Shown here piece by piece: positions 46,947-54,871 of a DNA stretch of 64,000 bases. Source of the stretch: an uncultured Marivita sp. (lineage in GTDB: Bacteria > Pseudomonadota > Alphaproteobacteria > Rhodobacterales > Rhodobacteraceae); contig NZ_CANKYW010000001.1 of assembly GCF_947488135.1 (NCBI RefSeq), forward strand, positions 1,364,001-1,428,000. The letters run 5' to 3'. The notes below the pieces were generated by a model that was not told the DNA's origin, searched no databases, and saw only the letters and a program-made list of their open reading frames with translations. Every line of letters begins with the position of its first letter. The first letter of the stretch is position 1. The position numbers were made by a program, and so were the translations under genes.

Positions 46947-48224
46947 ATGGGCAACCGAAATCCGCTACCCGGACGTTCCAAGAATAAAGTAGTCGAGGTG
47001 TTGCCCGAAGGGTTTGATCTTGCCTATGTTGAAGAGTTTTTTGCGACCGGAAAACCGTCGAAACTCGCGCGAGAGATGGTGCTGCCGAACGCGTCCCAAG
47101 ATGAAGAACCTGCCGCGCCGGTCCACGCGCAACGTGGCGAAGACGGACTGAACCACGCAAACGCGATGACCGACGTCGATCTGAATTTGCATGCCCAACC
47201 GCTAAGGGCGCAAAGCGATCCGGAAGAAACACTACCTGATATCGGCGGAGCCGGTGCCAAGCCTGTGGGGACCGGCAAAAAAACCACCGACGACGCAGAC
47301 GGTTCAGGTGCAAAGCCCGCGGGTCGCGGCAAAACAAGTACCGATGGTGGTGATAGCGGGGGACCCGGGAAAGGTGGCGGTCGCAACAAGACGAAAACCG
47401 AACCTGTAGATGAAACCGATACCACCGGTGGCGATGCAACCAACACCGATGGCGGTTCGAATACGGGAGGAACGGATACTGGCGGCTCGGCCGACACCGG
47501 AGACTCGTCAGATACACCCGACCCGCAGCCGTCGCCGGTTCTGGCCGACTTTGTCAGCGGTCTGGATACTCCTGACGGTTTCAATGTCTCGGTCTCCTTT
47601 GACGGAGCATGGACCGACAGCATGATTCAACAGTTCGTTCAGGGCGTGGAGATGATCAGCGACATCATCATTGGCGATTTGCCCGACGTCAACGGCATCG
47701 ACGATATCCACATCACGGCATCTCTGACGTCGATCGACGGTTCGGGCGGATACTGGGGCTGGGGCGGTACGACGGCAAGCCGAGCCGAGTCATTGCTGCC
47801 GTCCTCGGGCTACATCAAGCTGGATGAAGCCGATATCGGAGCAATGGAAAGCTACGACCTTATTGATGATTTCGTCTTCCACGAAATCTTACACGCTCTA
47901 GGTTTCGGCACATCCTGGAACGCTATGGGGCTTGTCGACACGATCGACGGAAGCCTCCGTTTCATCGGAGAAAACGCGATCAAAGCCTATAATGATGTCT
48001 ATTCCGCTATTGCTTCCAACGATCCGCTGTCTGCCTACGGCGTACCGGTGGAGATGGACGGTGGAAGCGGGACCGCAGGTGTTCATTGGGACGACGCGAC
48101 GTTTGGCAAGGAAGTTATGACCGGGCAGTTGGATTTTTCCAACAACGTCTCAGACATGACAATCGCGGCGCTTCAGGACATGGGTTACGAGACCGTCTAC
48201 AGCGACTACTATACGTTAGTGTAA
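46947..48224 (+). CDS. Leishmanolysin-like (M8) metallopeptidase
   Basis: 425 aa. Residues 1-95 are polar with no signal peptide; residues 95-195 are a Gly/Thr/Asp/Lys-rich low-complexity linker; the catalytic domain starts near residue 200. The zinc motif is H312-E-I-L-H316 followed by ALGFG, the third ligand is probably H380 in GVHWDD, and the Met-turn is M391 in KEVMTG, all in the order seen in M8 peptidases. The C-terminus ends YSDYYTLV, aspartate then hydrophobics, as in type I secreted proteases, but no RTX repeats are visible. GGAG upstream supports the start. Confidence 0.85.
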   Translation: MGNRNPLPGRSKNKVVEVLPEGFDLAYVEEFFATGKPSKLAREMVLPNASQDEEPAAPVHAQRGEDGLNHANAMTDVDLNLHAQPLRAQSDPEETLPDIGGAGAKPVGTGKKTTDDADGSGAKPAGRGKTSTDGGDSGGPGKGGGRNKTKTEPVDETDTTGGDATNTDGGSNTGGTDTGGSADTGDSSDTPDPQPSPVLADFVSGLDTPDGFNVSVSFDGAWTDSMIQQFVQGVEMISDIIIGDLPDVNGIDDIHITASLTSIDGSGGYWGWGGTTASRAESLLPSSGYIKLDEADIGAMESYDLIDDFVFHEILHALGFGTSWNAMGLVDTIDGSLRFIGENAIKAYNDVYSAIASNDPLSAYGVPVEMDGGSGTAGVHWDDATFGKEVMTGQLDFSNNVSDMTIAALQDMGYETVYSDYYTLV

Positions 48225-48488
48225 CTTGTGGGCTGAAATTCTGCGGGAAACATGAGCAGGTGTCGCCCACAGACCAGCTCGAAACCTGTCCGTTTGCTGT
48301 CTTGCGCGCCCGAAACGCCAAGGTTTGATCATACAGACCATTATCTTCGACCCAGCACACGAACGGACTCCCCCATCGGCAGGGTGAACACCCGTGTAAC
48401 GAAGGCACAATCGCTGCATGAAAGGAACCCGGGGCGTTGCCGATGCGTTGACTCGTCGCGTTTACCCGACCGAATGAATAGGAGCCCC

Positions 48489-48746
48489 GTGACGACCGTT
48501 CAGATCATCGCAGCCGCAATTCTTTTGCCCTTCACGTTTGCCTTCATCTACGCAGGCATCCACGAATACCGCCGGTACAAATCCGAAGGTCGCGCGAGCT
48601 ATGGGCTCGTTTACAACGAAGAGACCGGAACCACCCATGTCACCGGGATCGGCGACGATGAGGATCCCTACGATCCGGACGACTTCGACCCGAGCGATTA
48701 TAACTCAGCGACAAGCGAAGATGACGAGAACGACGACAAGAAATGA
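48489..48746 (+). CDS. Small membrane protein with acidic tail, 85 aa
   Basis: GTG start preceded by TAGGAG 4 nt away; an ATG 15 bp upstream is an alternative. One membrane helix (about residues 4-24, AAAILLPFTFAFIYAG) is followed by a basic stretch and then a very acidic tail (GDDEDPYDPDDFDPSDYNSA and on, ending in KK). Family not recognised. It lies between the metallopeptidase and the convergent cytochrome c gene. The 264-bp gap before it (48225-48488) shows nothing I can support. Confidence 0.6.
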   Translation: MTTVQIIAAAILLPFTFAFIYAGIHEYRRYKSEGRASYGLVYNEETGTTHVTGIGDDEDPYDPDDFDPSDYNSATSEDDENDDKK

Positions 48747-48872
48747 CGGCGGAGTGTTCGCCAGGTCAATGCTATTGAAGTGTGTCCCGCCACTTTGCGT
48801 CACCGGCTGACCGTCGGTGTCGCTCGCTCGACGCGTTCGACCCATACCGCTCGAACGCGCCCGCTGTCTTGA

Positions 48873-49283
48873 TCAGTCCGAAATCGCCGAATTGTCCTGC
48901 GTGGTGATTGACACGAGATAGGCGAGGATGAAATCCTGCACAGTCCGGTCCTCGATACCCACATGGCGCATCTTGGTGCCGGGCATGAAGCCGTCATTGT
49001 CCTCCATCCAGGCCCGCAGCGCCGCGGGCGTCCAGACAATGCCCGACGCCTCCAAAGCAATCGAATAGTCGTAATCCGGATAGGTCCCGGCACCGCGCCC
49101 GACGATGTTCTCGAGCGGCGGTCCGTATGACGCATCCGTCGGTTCAACCGCGTGGCAGCGGCGGCACTCGGCCTCGAACAGCGCCTTTCCCGCGTCGATC
49201 TTGATCTGCTCGAAGGTGGTCTCGCTGGCAATGGCGGGCAGGGCGCAAAGGCTGGTGGCGGCAATCAGGGCAAGGCGGTGCAT
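48873..49283 (-). CDS. Class I c-type cytochrome
   Basis: 136-aa periplasmic monohaem cytochrome. Signal peptide residues 1-19 (ending PAIAS). Haem site CRRCH near residue 42; the likely axial methionine is in GFMPGTKMRHVG. GGAG upstream of ATG 49283. It lies in the PQQ oxidation island and could accept electrons from the dehydrogenase at 43.9 kb or from other donors. It is divergent from the binding-protein gene. Confidence 0.9.
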   Translation of the reverse strand: MHRLALIAATSLCALPAIASETTFEQIKIDAGKALFEAECRRCHAVEPTDASYGPPLENIVGRGAGTYPDYDYSIALEASGIVWTPAALRAWMEDNDGFMPGTKMRHVGIEDRTVQDFILAYLVSITTQDNSAISD

Positions 49284-49441
49284 GGGGTGGTCTCCTTCAA
49301 AGGTTGTCGACACCGTAAAAACCCGCAGACCCTGCCAGTATGATCCACATCAAGCTATTCGACCTTGGCCCACATCCTTTGGTCGTATTTCCGCACGAAA
49401 CGCCGCTGTTACTGTGTGTGCAATCATTCTGGGAGGACATG

Positions 49442-50416
49442 ATGAGCTTTTTCTCCACACTCCGTGCGACCTCTGCGGCATTTGTGCTTTGCGCAGGTGC
49501 GGCCCTCGCCGAAACACCCGTTCTCAAGGCTGCCGTTCTCGAATTCGGCACCGTGAACTGGGAACTCGACAGCATCAAGCACAATGGCTTCGACACCGCC
49601 AACGGGTTCGAGCTTGAGGTGCAGGGCGTCGCCGGAAGCTCTGCCGCGCAGGTCGCGTTTCAGGGCGGCGAAACCGACGTGATCGTGTCCGACTGGCTCT
49701 GGGTCGCGCGCCAGCGCGCCGAGGGCAAGGATTACATTTTCATCCCCTATTCCAAGGCCGTGGGCGCGCTTCTGGTCCCCGAGGGCAGCACCGCCACATC
49801 GCTGGCCGACCTTAGGGGCGGCAAGATCGGCATTGCGGGCGGGCCGCTCGACAAAAGCTGGCTGATCCTGCGGGCCTACGCCGAAAAGATGCACGGCTTG
49901 GATCTCGTGACCGAGACCGAACAGGTCTTTGGCGCGCCGCCGCTGATCTTCAAGACCGGCCTTCAGGGCGAGTTGGACGGTGCCATCAACTTCTGGCATT
50001 TCCTCGCCAAGATGGAGGCGGGCGGCATGACACCCCTCATCACCGTGGACGAAGCCGCGCGCGAGTTGGGTCTGGACCCTGAAACGCCGCTTCTCGGGTA
50101 CGTCCTGCGCGGAGACATGCTGCGCGACCATCCGGAACTGGTCGAAGGTTTGGCCGACGCCAGCCGCGCCGCGAAAGATCTGCTGGCCAGCGACGACGCC
50201 GAATGGGACCGCCTGCGCCCGCGCATGAACGCCAACACCGACGCCGAATTTGAGGCACTCAAGGCCGGGTATCGCGCGGGCATTCCCGCAGACGCCCCAG
50301 TGAACGAAGAGGCCGCGGCCCGCATGTTGGCTCTGATGGCCGAGCTGGGCGGAGAGAAGCTCATCGGTGCGGCGACCACCTTGCCCGAAGGCGTCTTCGT
50401 CCAACCCGGAAGCTGA
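49442..50416 (+). CDS. ABC transporter substrate-binding protein (NitT/TauT/SsuA-like)
   Basis: 324-aa exported protein; signal peptide residues 1-22 (ending ALAET). The type II periplasmic fold is seen in LKAAVLEFGTVNWELDSIKH, then QGGETDVIVSDWLWVARQR, the SLADLRGGKIGIAGGPLDKSW and PPLIFKTGLQGELDGAINFWH blocks, as in nitrate, sulfonate and pyrimidine-precursor binders. GGAGG is 5 nt before ATG 49442. It pairs with the following ATPase gene, 4 bp away, yet no permease gene follows. Confidence 0.88.
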   Translation: MSFFSTLRATSAAFVLCAGAALAETPVLKAAVLEFGTVNWELDSIKHNGFDTANGFELEVQGVAGSSAAQVAFQGGETDVIVSDWLWVARQRAEGKDYIFIPYSKAVGALLVPEGSTATSLADLRGGKIGIAGGPLDKSWLILRAYAEKMHGLDLVTETEQVFGAPPLIFKTGLQGELDGAINFWHFLAKMEAGGMTPLITVDEAARELGLDPETPLLGYVLRGDMLRDHPELVEGLADASRAAKDLLASDDAEWDRLRPRMNANTDAEFEALKAGYRAGIPADAPVNEEAAARMLALMAELGGEKLIGAATTLPEGVFVQPGS

Positions 50417-50420
50417 TGCG

Positions 50421-51092
50421 GTGTCCGCTGCTCCGACCCTCAAACTGGTGAGCAATCGCGACACCGTCAAACCGGCGGAGGCCCCTCCGCCGGTCCTCAG
50501 CGTCACGCTCACCGGCATGTCCTTCGGCGACAAACCCGTGCTCGGCCCCATCGACCTTGCCTTGGCCCCACGCGAGACCGTGGCGATCACCGGCCCGTCC
50601 GGTGTGGGCAAGACAACGCTCATGCGCATCATCGCCGGGCTTGAGCCGCGCTACGACGGCCATATCCGCCGCCCCGAGAAGCTGGCGATGGTGTTTCAGG
50701 AACCCACGCTCATGCGCTGGCGCACCGTCGCCGACAACCTCGCGATCACGCTGGGCCTGACGCCAGCCCAGATCGACATCGCGCTGGAAGAGGTCGGCCT
50801 CGCCGGTCGCGGCGACGCCTTCCCGGATCAACTGTCCCTCGGCCAACAACGCCGCCTGTCGCTGGCCCGCGCCTTCGCCGGTAAACCGGATATGCTGCTG
50901 ATGGACGAACCCTTCGTCAGCCTCGACGCGGAGTTGTCGGACGAAATGATGACCCTCTTCGAACGCCTGCGCGACACCCACGGCGTCGCCACGCTCCTCG
51001 TCACCCACGCGATCCCCGAGGCGGAACGGCTGGCCACGCGTATCCTGCACCTATCAGGAACGCCTGCGCAGTTGCAGCCGCGCGGCTCCTAG
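50421..51092 (+). CDS. ABC transporter ATP-binding protein (TauB/SsuB-like)
   Basis: 223-aa ATPase with GTG start, 4 bp after the binding-protein stop. Walker A GPSGVGKTTLMRIIAGL, Q-loop VFQEPTLMRWRTV, and Walker B MLLMDEPFVSLDAELSD are intact. The signature is LSLGQQRRLSLARAF, with leucine where glycine is usual (LSGGQ). The usual third gene of such importers, the permease, is absent; the next gene is a convergent Sel1-type protein overlapping by 4 bp. Confidence 0.88.
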   Translation: MSAAPTLKLVSNRDTVKPAEAPPPVLSVTLTGMSFGDKPVLGPIDLALAPRETVAITGPSGVGKTTLMRIIAGLEPRYDGHIRRPEKLAMVFQEPTLMRWRTVADNLAITLGLTPAQIDIALEEVGLAGRGDAFPDQLSLGQQRRLSLARAFAGKPDMLLMDEPFVSLDAELSDEMMTLFERLRDTHGVATLLVTHAIPEAERLATRILHLSGTPAQLQPRGS

Positions 51093-51640
51093 AACAGCGG
51101 CGCATACTTCCAATTGTCCGCATCCGGCGTGACCTCGTCGAGATTATAACCCGCACCCTGCAACCGCTTGGCCACCGGCAAGCCGTCGGCCGCCGCCTCA
51201 TCCACGAATTGTCGTCCCAACGCCTCGTCCTGGGCGATGCCATGCCCGCGCATCAGGTTCAGACCGTGGTTGAACTTGCCCACCGGATCGCCCAGCTCCG
51301 CCGCCTGCCGATCCCACCCCGCGCTGGCCTCGGGGTCGTACTCTCCGCCCAGCCCATTGTTGTCCAAATGGCTCATCCAGGTCATCGCGCCGGTATAGCC
51401 AGCCTCGGCGCAGTTCTTGAACAGTGCCCGCGCCGCCGCGTGATCGCCCGACTTGGTCAGCATGTAGCCCGTGGAACAGAGCACCATGTCCGTCTCGCCC
51501 TCGGCCGCGCGGTCCAGCATGGATTGCCACGTCATCTCGTCGGGATTCAGGGTGCCGCCCGGATCGTCGTCAGGTTCGGCCCACAGGCCGGAGGTCGTCA
51601 GCGCCAGCGCGCAACTCAGCGGGGTCAGGATCTGTCTCAT
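51089..51640 (-). CDS. Exported Sel1-like repeat protein
   Basis: 183 aa; signal peptide residues 1-21 (ending LWAEP). Mature chain has short helical repeats of Sel1/TPR type: MVLCSTGYMLTKSGDHAAARALFKNCAEAG, WDRQAAELGDPVGKFNHGLN and RQFVDEAAADGLPVAKRLQG are the recognisable repeats (split here). Likely a periplasmic protein-interaction factor; partner unknown. It overlaps the ATPase gene tail by 4 bp on the opposite strand. Confidence 0.78.
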   Translation of the reverse strand: MRQILTPLSCALALTTSGLWAEPDDDPGGTLNPDEMTWQSMLDRAAEGETDMVLCSTGYMLTKSGDHAAARALFKNCAEAGYTGAMTWMSHLDNNGLGGEYDPEASAGWDRQAAELGDPVGKFNHGLNLMRGHGIAQDEALGRQFVDEAAADGLPVAKRLQGAGYNLDEVTPDADNWKYAPLF

Positions 51641-51693
51641 GCCCCATACCTAGCGCAAAACCGGCGCGAGGTCTCCCGGGCTATGGTCGTAGA

Positions 51694-52494
51694 TCACCCC
51701 TTGCGCGTCATCATCCCGCGCGCGGGGTCATAGCCCCAGACCGCCAGCGCCATGAACACCGCCGTGGCCAGCGCTGTCCACACAAGCGCCATCGCGTTCA
51801 TCTCCACGTAAAGCGCGAACCGGATCAACTCGACCGAATGTGTGAACGGATTGACGGCGCAGATGTCGTGCAACAGCTCGGAACTTTCCGCCATTTTCCA
51901 CAGCGGGTAGAGCGCCGAGGACAGGAAAAACATCGGGAAGATCACGAAATTCATCACCCCCGCGAAGTTCTCCAACTGCTTGATGAAACTCGACAGCGCC
52001 AACCCCAACGCCCCCAGCATCAACCCGGCCAGCAAAAGCGCGGGCAGGGCGGCCAGATACCCCCAGCCGGGCAAGGTGATGTCGAAGAGCCACGCCACCA
52101 GCAGGAAGGTGTAGACCTGCAAGATCGAGATGATCGTGCTGCCCAGAAGCTTGCTGAACAAGAGCCACGCCCGCGACAGGGGCGCGGTCAGCAAAAGCCG
52201 CATCGACCCCATCTCGCGGTCGTAGACAAGGCTCAGGGACGACTGCATCCCGTTGAACAGCAGGATCATCCCGCACAGCCCCGGCACGATATAGGTCTCG
52301 TAGGTGATATAGGTCTGGTAGGGCGGGCTGATCGACAGGCCAAGCGCCGCGCGGAACCCGGCGGCGAAGACCAGCAGCCAGACCAGTGGTCGGACCAGCG
52401 CCGCGATGAACCGCTCGCGCTGATGCACGAAACGCAACGCCTCGCGGATCACGATGGCCCGCATGGCGACCAAGGCATGCCGCGTGCCGCTCAT
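51694..52494 (-). CDS. ABC-2 type permease, PQQ-alcohol-dehydrogenase-associated
   Basis: 266-aa permease with six hydrophobic segments and the ABC-2 signature around GALGLALSSFIKQLENFAGV and NFVIFPMFFLSSALYPLWKM. Its start overlaps the stop of the ATPase gene by 4 bp. The pair is the ABC module repeatedly found beside PQQ alcohol dehydrogenases; export of a compound needed in the periplasm has been supposed but the cargo is unknown. Confidence 0.9.
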   Translation of the reverse strand: MSGTRHALVAMRAIVIREALRFVHQRERFIAALVRPLVWLLVFAAGFRAALGLSISPPYQTYITYETYIVPGLCGMILLFNGMQSSLSLVYDREMGSMRLLLTAPLSRAWLLFSKLLGSTIISILQVYTFLLVAWLFDITLPGWGYLAALPALLLAGLMLGALGLALSSFIKQLENFAGVMNFVIFPMFFLSSALYPLWKMAESSELLHDICAVNPFTHSVELIRFALYVEMNAMALVWTALATAVFMALAVWGYDPARGMMTRKG

Positions 52495-53207
52495 GCCTCC
52501 GCCCCGGTCATCTGCGCGAAATACGCGGGCAGGGGGGAATCTCCCCGCAACGCGCCGCACAGCCCATCCGCCAGAACGCGCCCCCGGTGCAGCAGGATCA
52601 CCTGGTCACCGTCCCCCACCTCGTCGGTCAGATGCGTCGCCCAAAGCACCGTCACCCCGGTGTCGCTGCACAGATCGTGGATATGTCGTGTCAAACCCGC
52701 CCGCGTGGTCGCATCCAGACCCACCGTGGGCTCGTCCAGCAAAAGCACCTTGGGATCGTGCAACAGCGCCCGCGCGATCTCGGTCCGCCTTCGGTGCCCG
52801 CCGTTCAGACCGCGCGCCTTTTCCCCGGCACGCTCGGCCATCCCCAAACGGTCGAGCGCCGCGTCGATCCGCCAGTCGGCATCGCGCCGCGCGAGCCCGT
52901 GCAGCGCCGCGAAATAGCGCAGGTTCTGCCGCACCGTCAGATCAAGATCGAGCGTCAACTGTTGAAACACGACACCCAGATCCGCCATCGCCGCCAAGGG
53001 TGCTGTGCGCAAATCATGCCCCGCAATGGTGATCGACCCACCCTGCGTCACGAAGAGCCGCGTGAGCAGGGAAAAGAGTGTCGATTTTCCCGCCCCGTTC
53101 GGCCCCAGAAGCGCCGCGAACTGCCCGCGCCCCACCGTGAAGGACACGTCCTCGAGCGCGGTCTTGGCACCATAGGAAAAACCGAGCTGTTTCACCGAAA
53201 GGCTCAT
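52491..53207 (-). CDS. ABC ATPase, PQQ-alcohol-dehydrogenase-associated
   Basis: 238-aa ATPase of the ABC-2 exporter. Walker A GPNGAGKSTLFSLL, Q-loop GVVFQQLTLDLDLTV, Walker B KVLLLDEPTVGLDATTR; the signature is LNGGHRRRTEIARALL, with asparagine and histidine departures (LSGGQ) usual in the subfamily found beside PQQ dehydrogenases. ATG at 53207 is preferred; a GTG at 53213 is possible. Coupled to the permease by a 4-bp overlap. A cluster of hairpins lies upstream. Confidence 0.9.
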   Translation of the reverse strand: MSLSVKQLGFSYGAKTALEDVSFTVGRGQFAALLGPNGAGKSTLFSLLTRLFVTQGGSITIAGHDLRTAPLAAMADLGVVFQQLTLDLDLTVRQNLRYFAALHGLARRDADWRIDAALDRLGMAERAGEKARGLNGGHRRRTEIARALLHDPKVLLLDEPTVGLDATTRAGLTRHIHDLCSDTGVTVLWATHLTDEVGDGDQVILLHRGRVLADGLCGALRGDSPLPAYFAQMTGAEA

Positions 53208-53252
53208 GCGCACCAGACCCCGGCTTCTTTGGGCGAAAAATACCTCGGGGGA

Positions 53253-53324
53253 GCGCCGCAGGCGCGGGGGCAGAGCCCCCGATTTTGCGTCGCCGCAAAA
53301 TCCACGATGCGTCGACGCATCGTG
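53253..53324. repeat. Cluster of four adjacent hairpins
   Basis: Consecutive inverted repeats in 72 bp: GCGCC-GCA-GGCGC (53253-53265), GGGGGC-AGA-GCCCCC (53266-53280), GATTTTGCG-TCGC-CGCAAAATC (53281-53302) and the perfect 22-bp palindrome with half-site CACGATGCGTC (53303-53324). It lies between the 53348 gene and the ATPase gene, both minus strand, and looks like an intergenic mosaic repeat. Confidence 0.75.
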
Positions 53325-53347
53325 CCCCCGTCACGTACCACGGCGCG

Positions 53348-53794
53348 TCATTCGATGGTGATCTCCAACCGCTGCGTTTCACCGGTCGATCCCGGCACCC
53401 GCAGGAAATAGCTGCCCGGCTTGATCGCCACGAAGCCGATCTCCATCACGCCCGCATCGTCGAACTCGATGGAATTCAACCCCAGAGGCCTGATTTCGAG
53501 GTCGTTCACAATGATCTCGTCGATCCAGATGGCGCGAAAGAATTCTGAGCCTTCCAGCGCAAGCTCTGCCGATCCGTCGCCTTCGATCTCGAATTCGTAA
53601 TAGGTGCCCGAGGTCAAAACCCAAGGGGCTTCCGACAGCGGCATCCCCGAACTCAGCGTAATCGGTGGCAGATCGGCCTTGTTGGCCGAGGACAGGATGC
53701 CCGCGCGGCCCCAATCCTCGCGTGGGGCGCCGTCTGCCAAGGCAAGCGCGGGAAGAAGCGTGGCCGCGGCGAACGCCAGCAATGCTGGTTTCAT
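53348..53794 (-). CDS. Small exported protein of the PQQ oxidation cluster
   Basis: 148 aa; signal peptide residues 1-20 (ending ALALADG). The mature part is beta-rich (TSGTYYEFEIEGDGSAELAL, GFVAIKPGSYFLRVPG), resembling a small immunoglobulin-like or cupredoxin-like fold, but no copper ligand set is visible. AAGGAG lies upstream. It shares orientation and close spacing with the propeller and ABC genes. Family not named. Confidence 0.72.
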   Translation of the reverse strand: MKPALLAFAAATLLPALALADGAPREDWGRAGILSSANKADLPPITLSSGMPLSEAPWVLTSGTYYEFEIEGDGSAELALEGSEFFRAIWIDEIIVNDLEIRPLGLNSIEFDDAGVMEIGFVAIKPGSYFLRVPGSTGETQRLEITIE

Positions 53795-53819
53795 GGTCGT
53801 CTCCTTGCTGTCAGTGGAC

Positions 53820-54788
53820 TCAGTCAGTGGGTCGGAACGCCGCGCCCCAGGGGAAGCGGCCGACCTTGATGCTCTTGATCGGCTTGCGGCTGGCCACGTC
53901 GATCACGGTCACGTCGCCCGACACCCCGTTGGTGGTGAAAAGCTGCGTCCGGTCGCGGTTGAAATCCATGTGCCAGACCCGGCGGCCGACCAGGATGTAC
54001 TCCTCGACCTCGTAGGTTTCGGCATTGACCACGGCCACGTGGTTCGATGGCCCCAAAGCGACAAAGGCGTGGGTGTAACCGGTGGTGAATTCGAACCCCA
54101 CGGGCTGCACCCGGTCGGGGTGGATATTGGCGACCTCGAAGTCGATCTTGGCTTTCTCGGTCTGGGTCGCCACGTCGAACACCGTGATCGTGCCCCCGAT
54201 CTCGGAACTCACCCAAAGCTCGGTGCCGTCCTTGACGAATTCCGCGTGACGGGGGCGCGAATCGACCAGCGTGTTGGCGAACAGTTCCTGTGTTTCGGTG
54301 TCGATCCAATGCGCCATGCTCGTGGTTTCCGACGTGGTGATGGCGATCTTGCCGTCGGGGCTGACCGCCATGCCTTCGGGTTCGATGCCGACGTCGATCT
54401 GCGCCACGACAGTGCGCGTTTCGGTGTCCACCACGGTGGTGATCGCATCGTCCTCGTTGGCGATGTAGAGATGCCGGTTGTCGGGATGCAGCACGAATTG
54501 CTCGGGGTCTTCGCCCGAGGGCAGATCGTGCAGGATCTCGCCCGTGTCGGGATCCATCACCTGCACCGCGTCGCTGTCCGACGCGCAGATATAGACGACA
54601 GAGAAATCCTTGGAAAATGTGATCCCGCGCGGACGTTCGCCGGTGTCGATGGTGCGCACGACCTCGAGCGTTTCGATGTCGATCACGCTGATCGTGTCGT
54701 CCTTTTCGTTTGTCACCCAGATCTCGTCCGCCCATGCGGCAGAGCACATCAGCGCGGCGGTCAGCGTGGTGAGGATCGGCAGTTTCAT
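53820..54788 (-). CDS. YVTN-type beta-propeller protein, PQQ-associated
   Basis: 322-aa exported propeller; signal peptide residues 1-20 (ending SAAWA). It is composed of about 40-residue repeats with YVTN/YIAN-like cores: EIWVTNEKDDTISVIDIETL, HLYIANEDDAITTVVDTETR, FTTNGVSGDVTVIDVASRKP. Proteins of this type occur beside PQQ dehydrogenases and their ABC systems; a role as periplasmic scaffold is inferred. The longer frame to 55256 is an artefact crossing the intergenic repeat. Confidence 0.9.
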   Translation of the reverse strand: MKLPILTTLTAALMCSAAWADEIWVTNEKDDTISVIDIETLEVVRTIDTGERPRGITFSKDFSVVYICASDSDAVQVMDPDTGEILHDLPSGEDPEQFVLHPDNRHLYIANEDDAITTVVDTETRTVVAQIDVGIEPEGMAVSPDGKIAITTSETTSMAHWIDTETQELFANTLVDSRPRHAEFVKDGTELWVSSEIGGTITVFDVATQTEKAKIDFEVANIHPDRVQPVGFEFTTGYTHAFVALGPSNHVAVVNAETYEVEEYILVGRRVWHMDFNRDRTQLFTTNGVSGDVTVIDVASRKPIKSIKVGRFPWGAAFRPTD

Positions 54789-54814
54789 CGGTGTCGGTCC
54801 TTTTGGTTGGTGTC

Positions 54815-54864
54815 GGATCGGGGGCCAGCCCCCGAACCCCCGGAGTTTATCCGGCAAGATGAAG
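54815..54864. repeat. 50-bp intergenic GC-hairpin element, copy 2
   Basis: Inverted relative to the copy at 9121-9170 and identical at 45 of 50 positions. Contains GGGGGCTGGCCCCC (minus-strand reading). It fills the gap between the propeller gene and the stop of the binding-protein gene at 54872, where it could also act as a transcript-stabilising or attenuating hairpin. Confidence 0.75.
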
Positions 54865-54871
54865 GGGCAGG

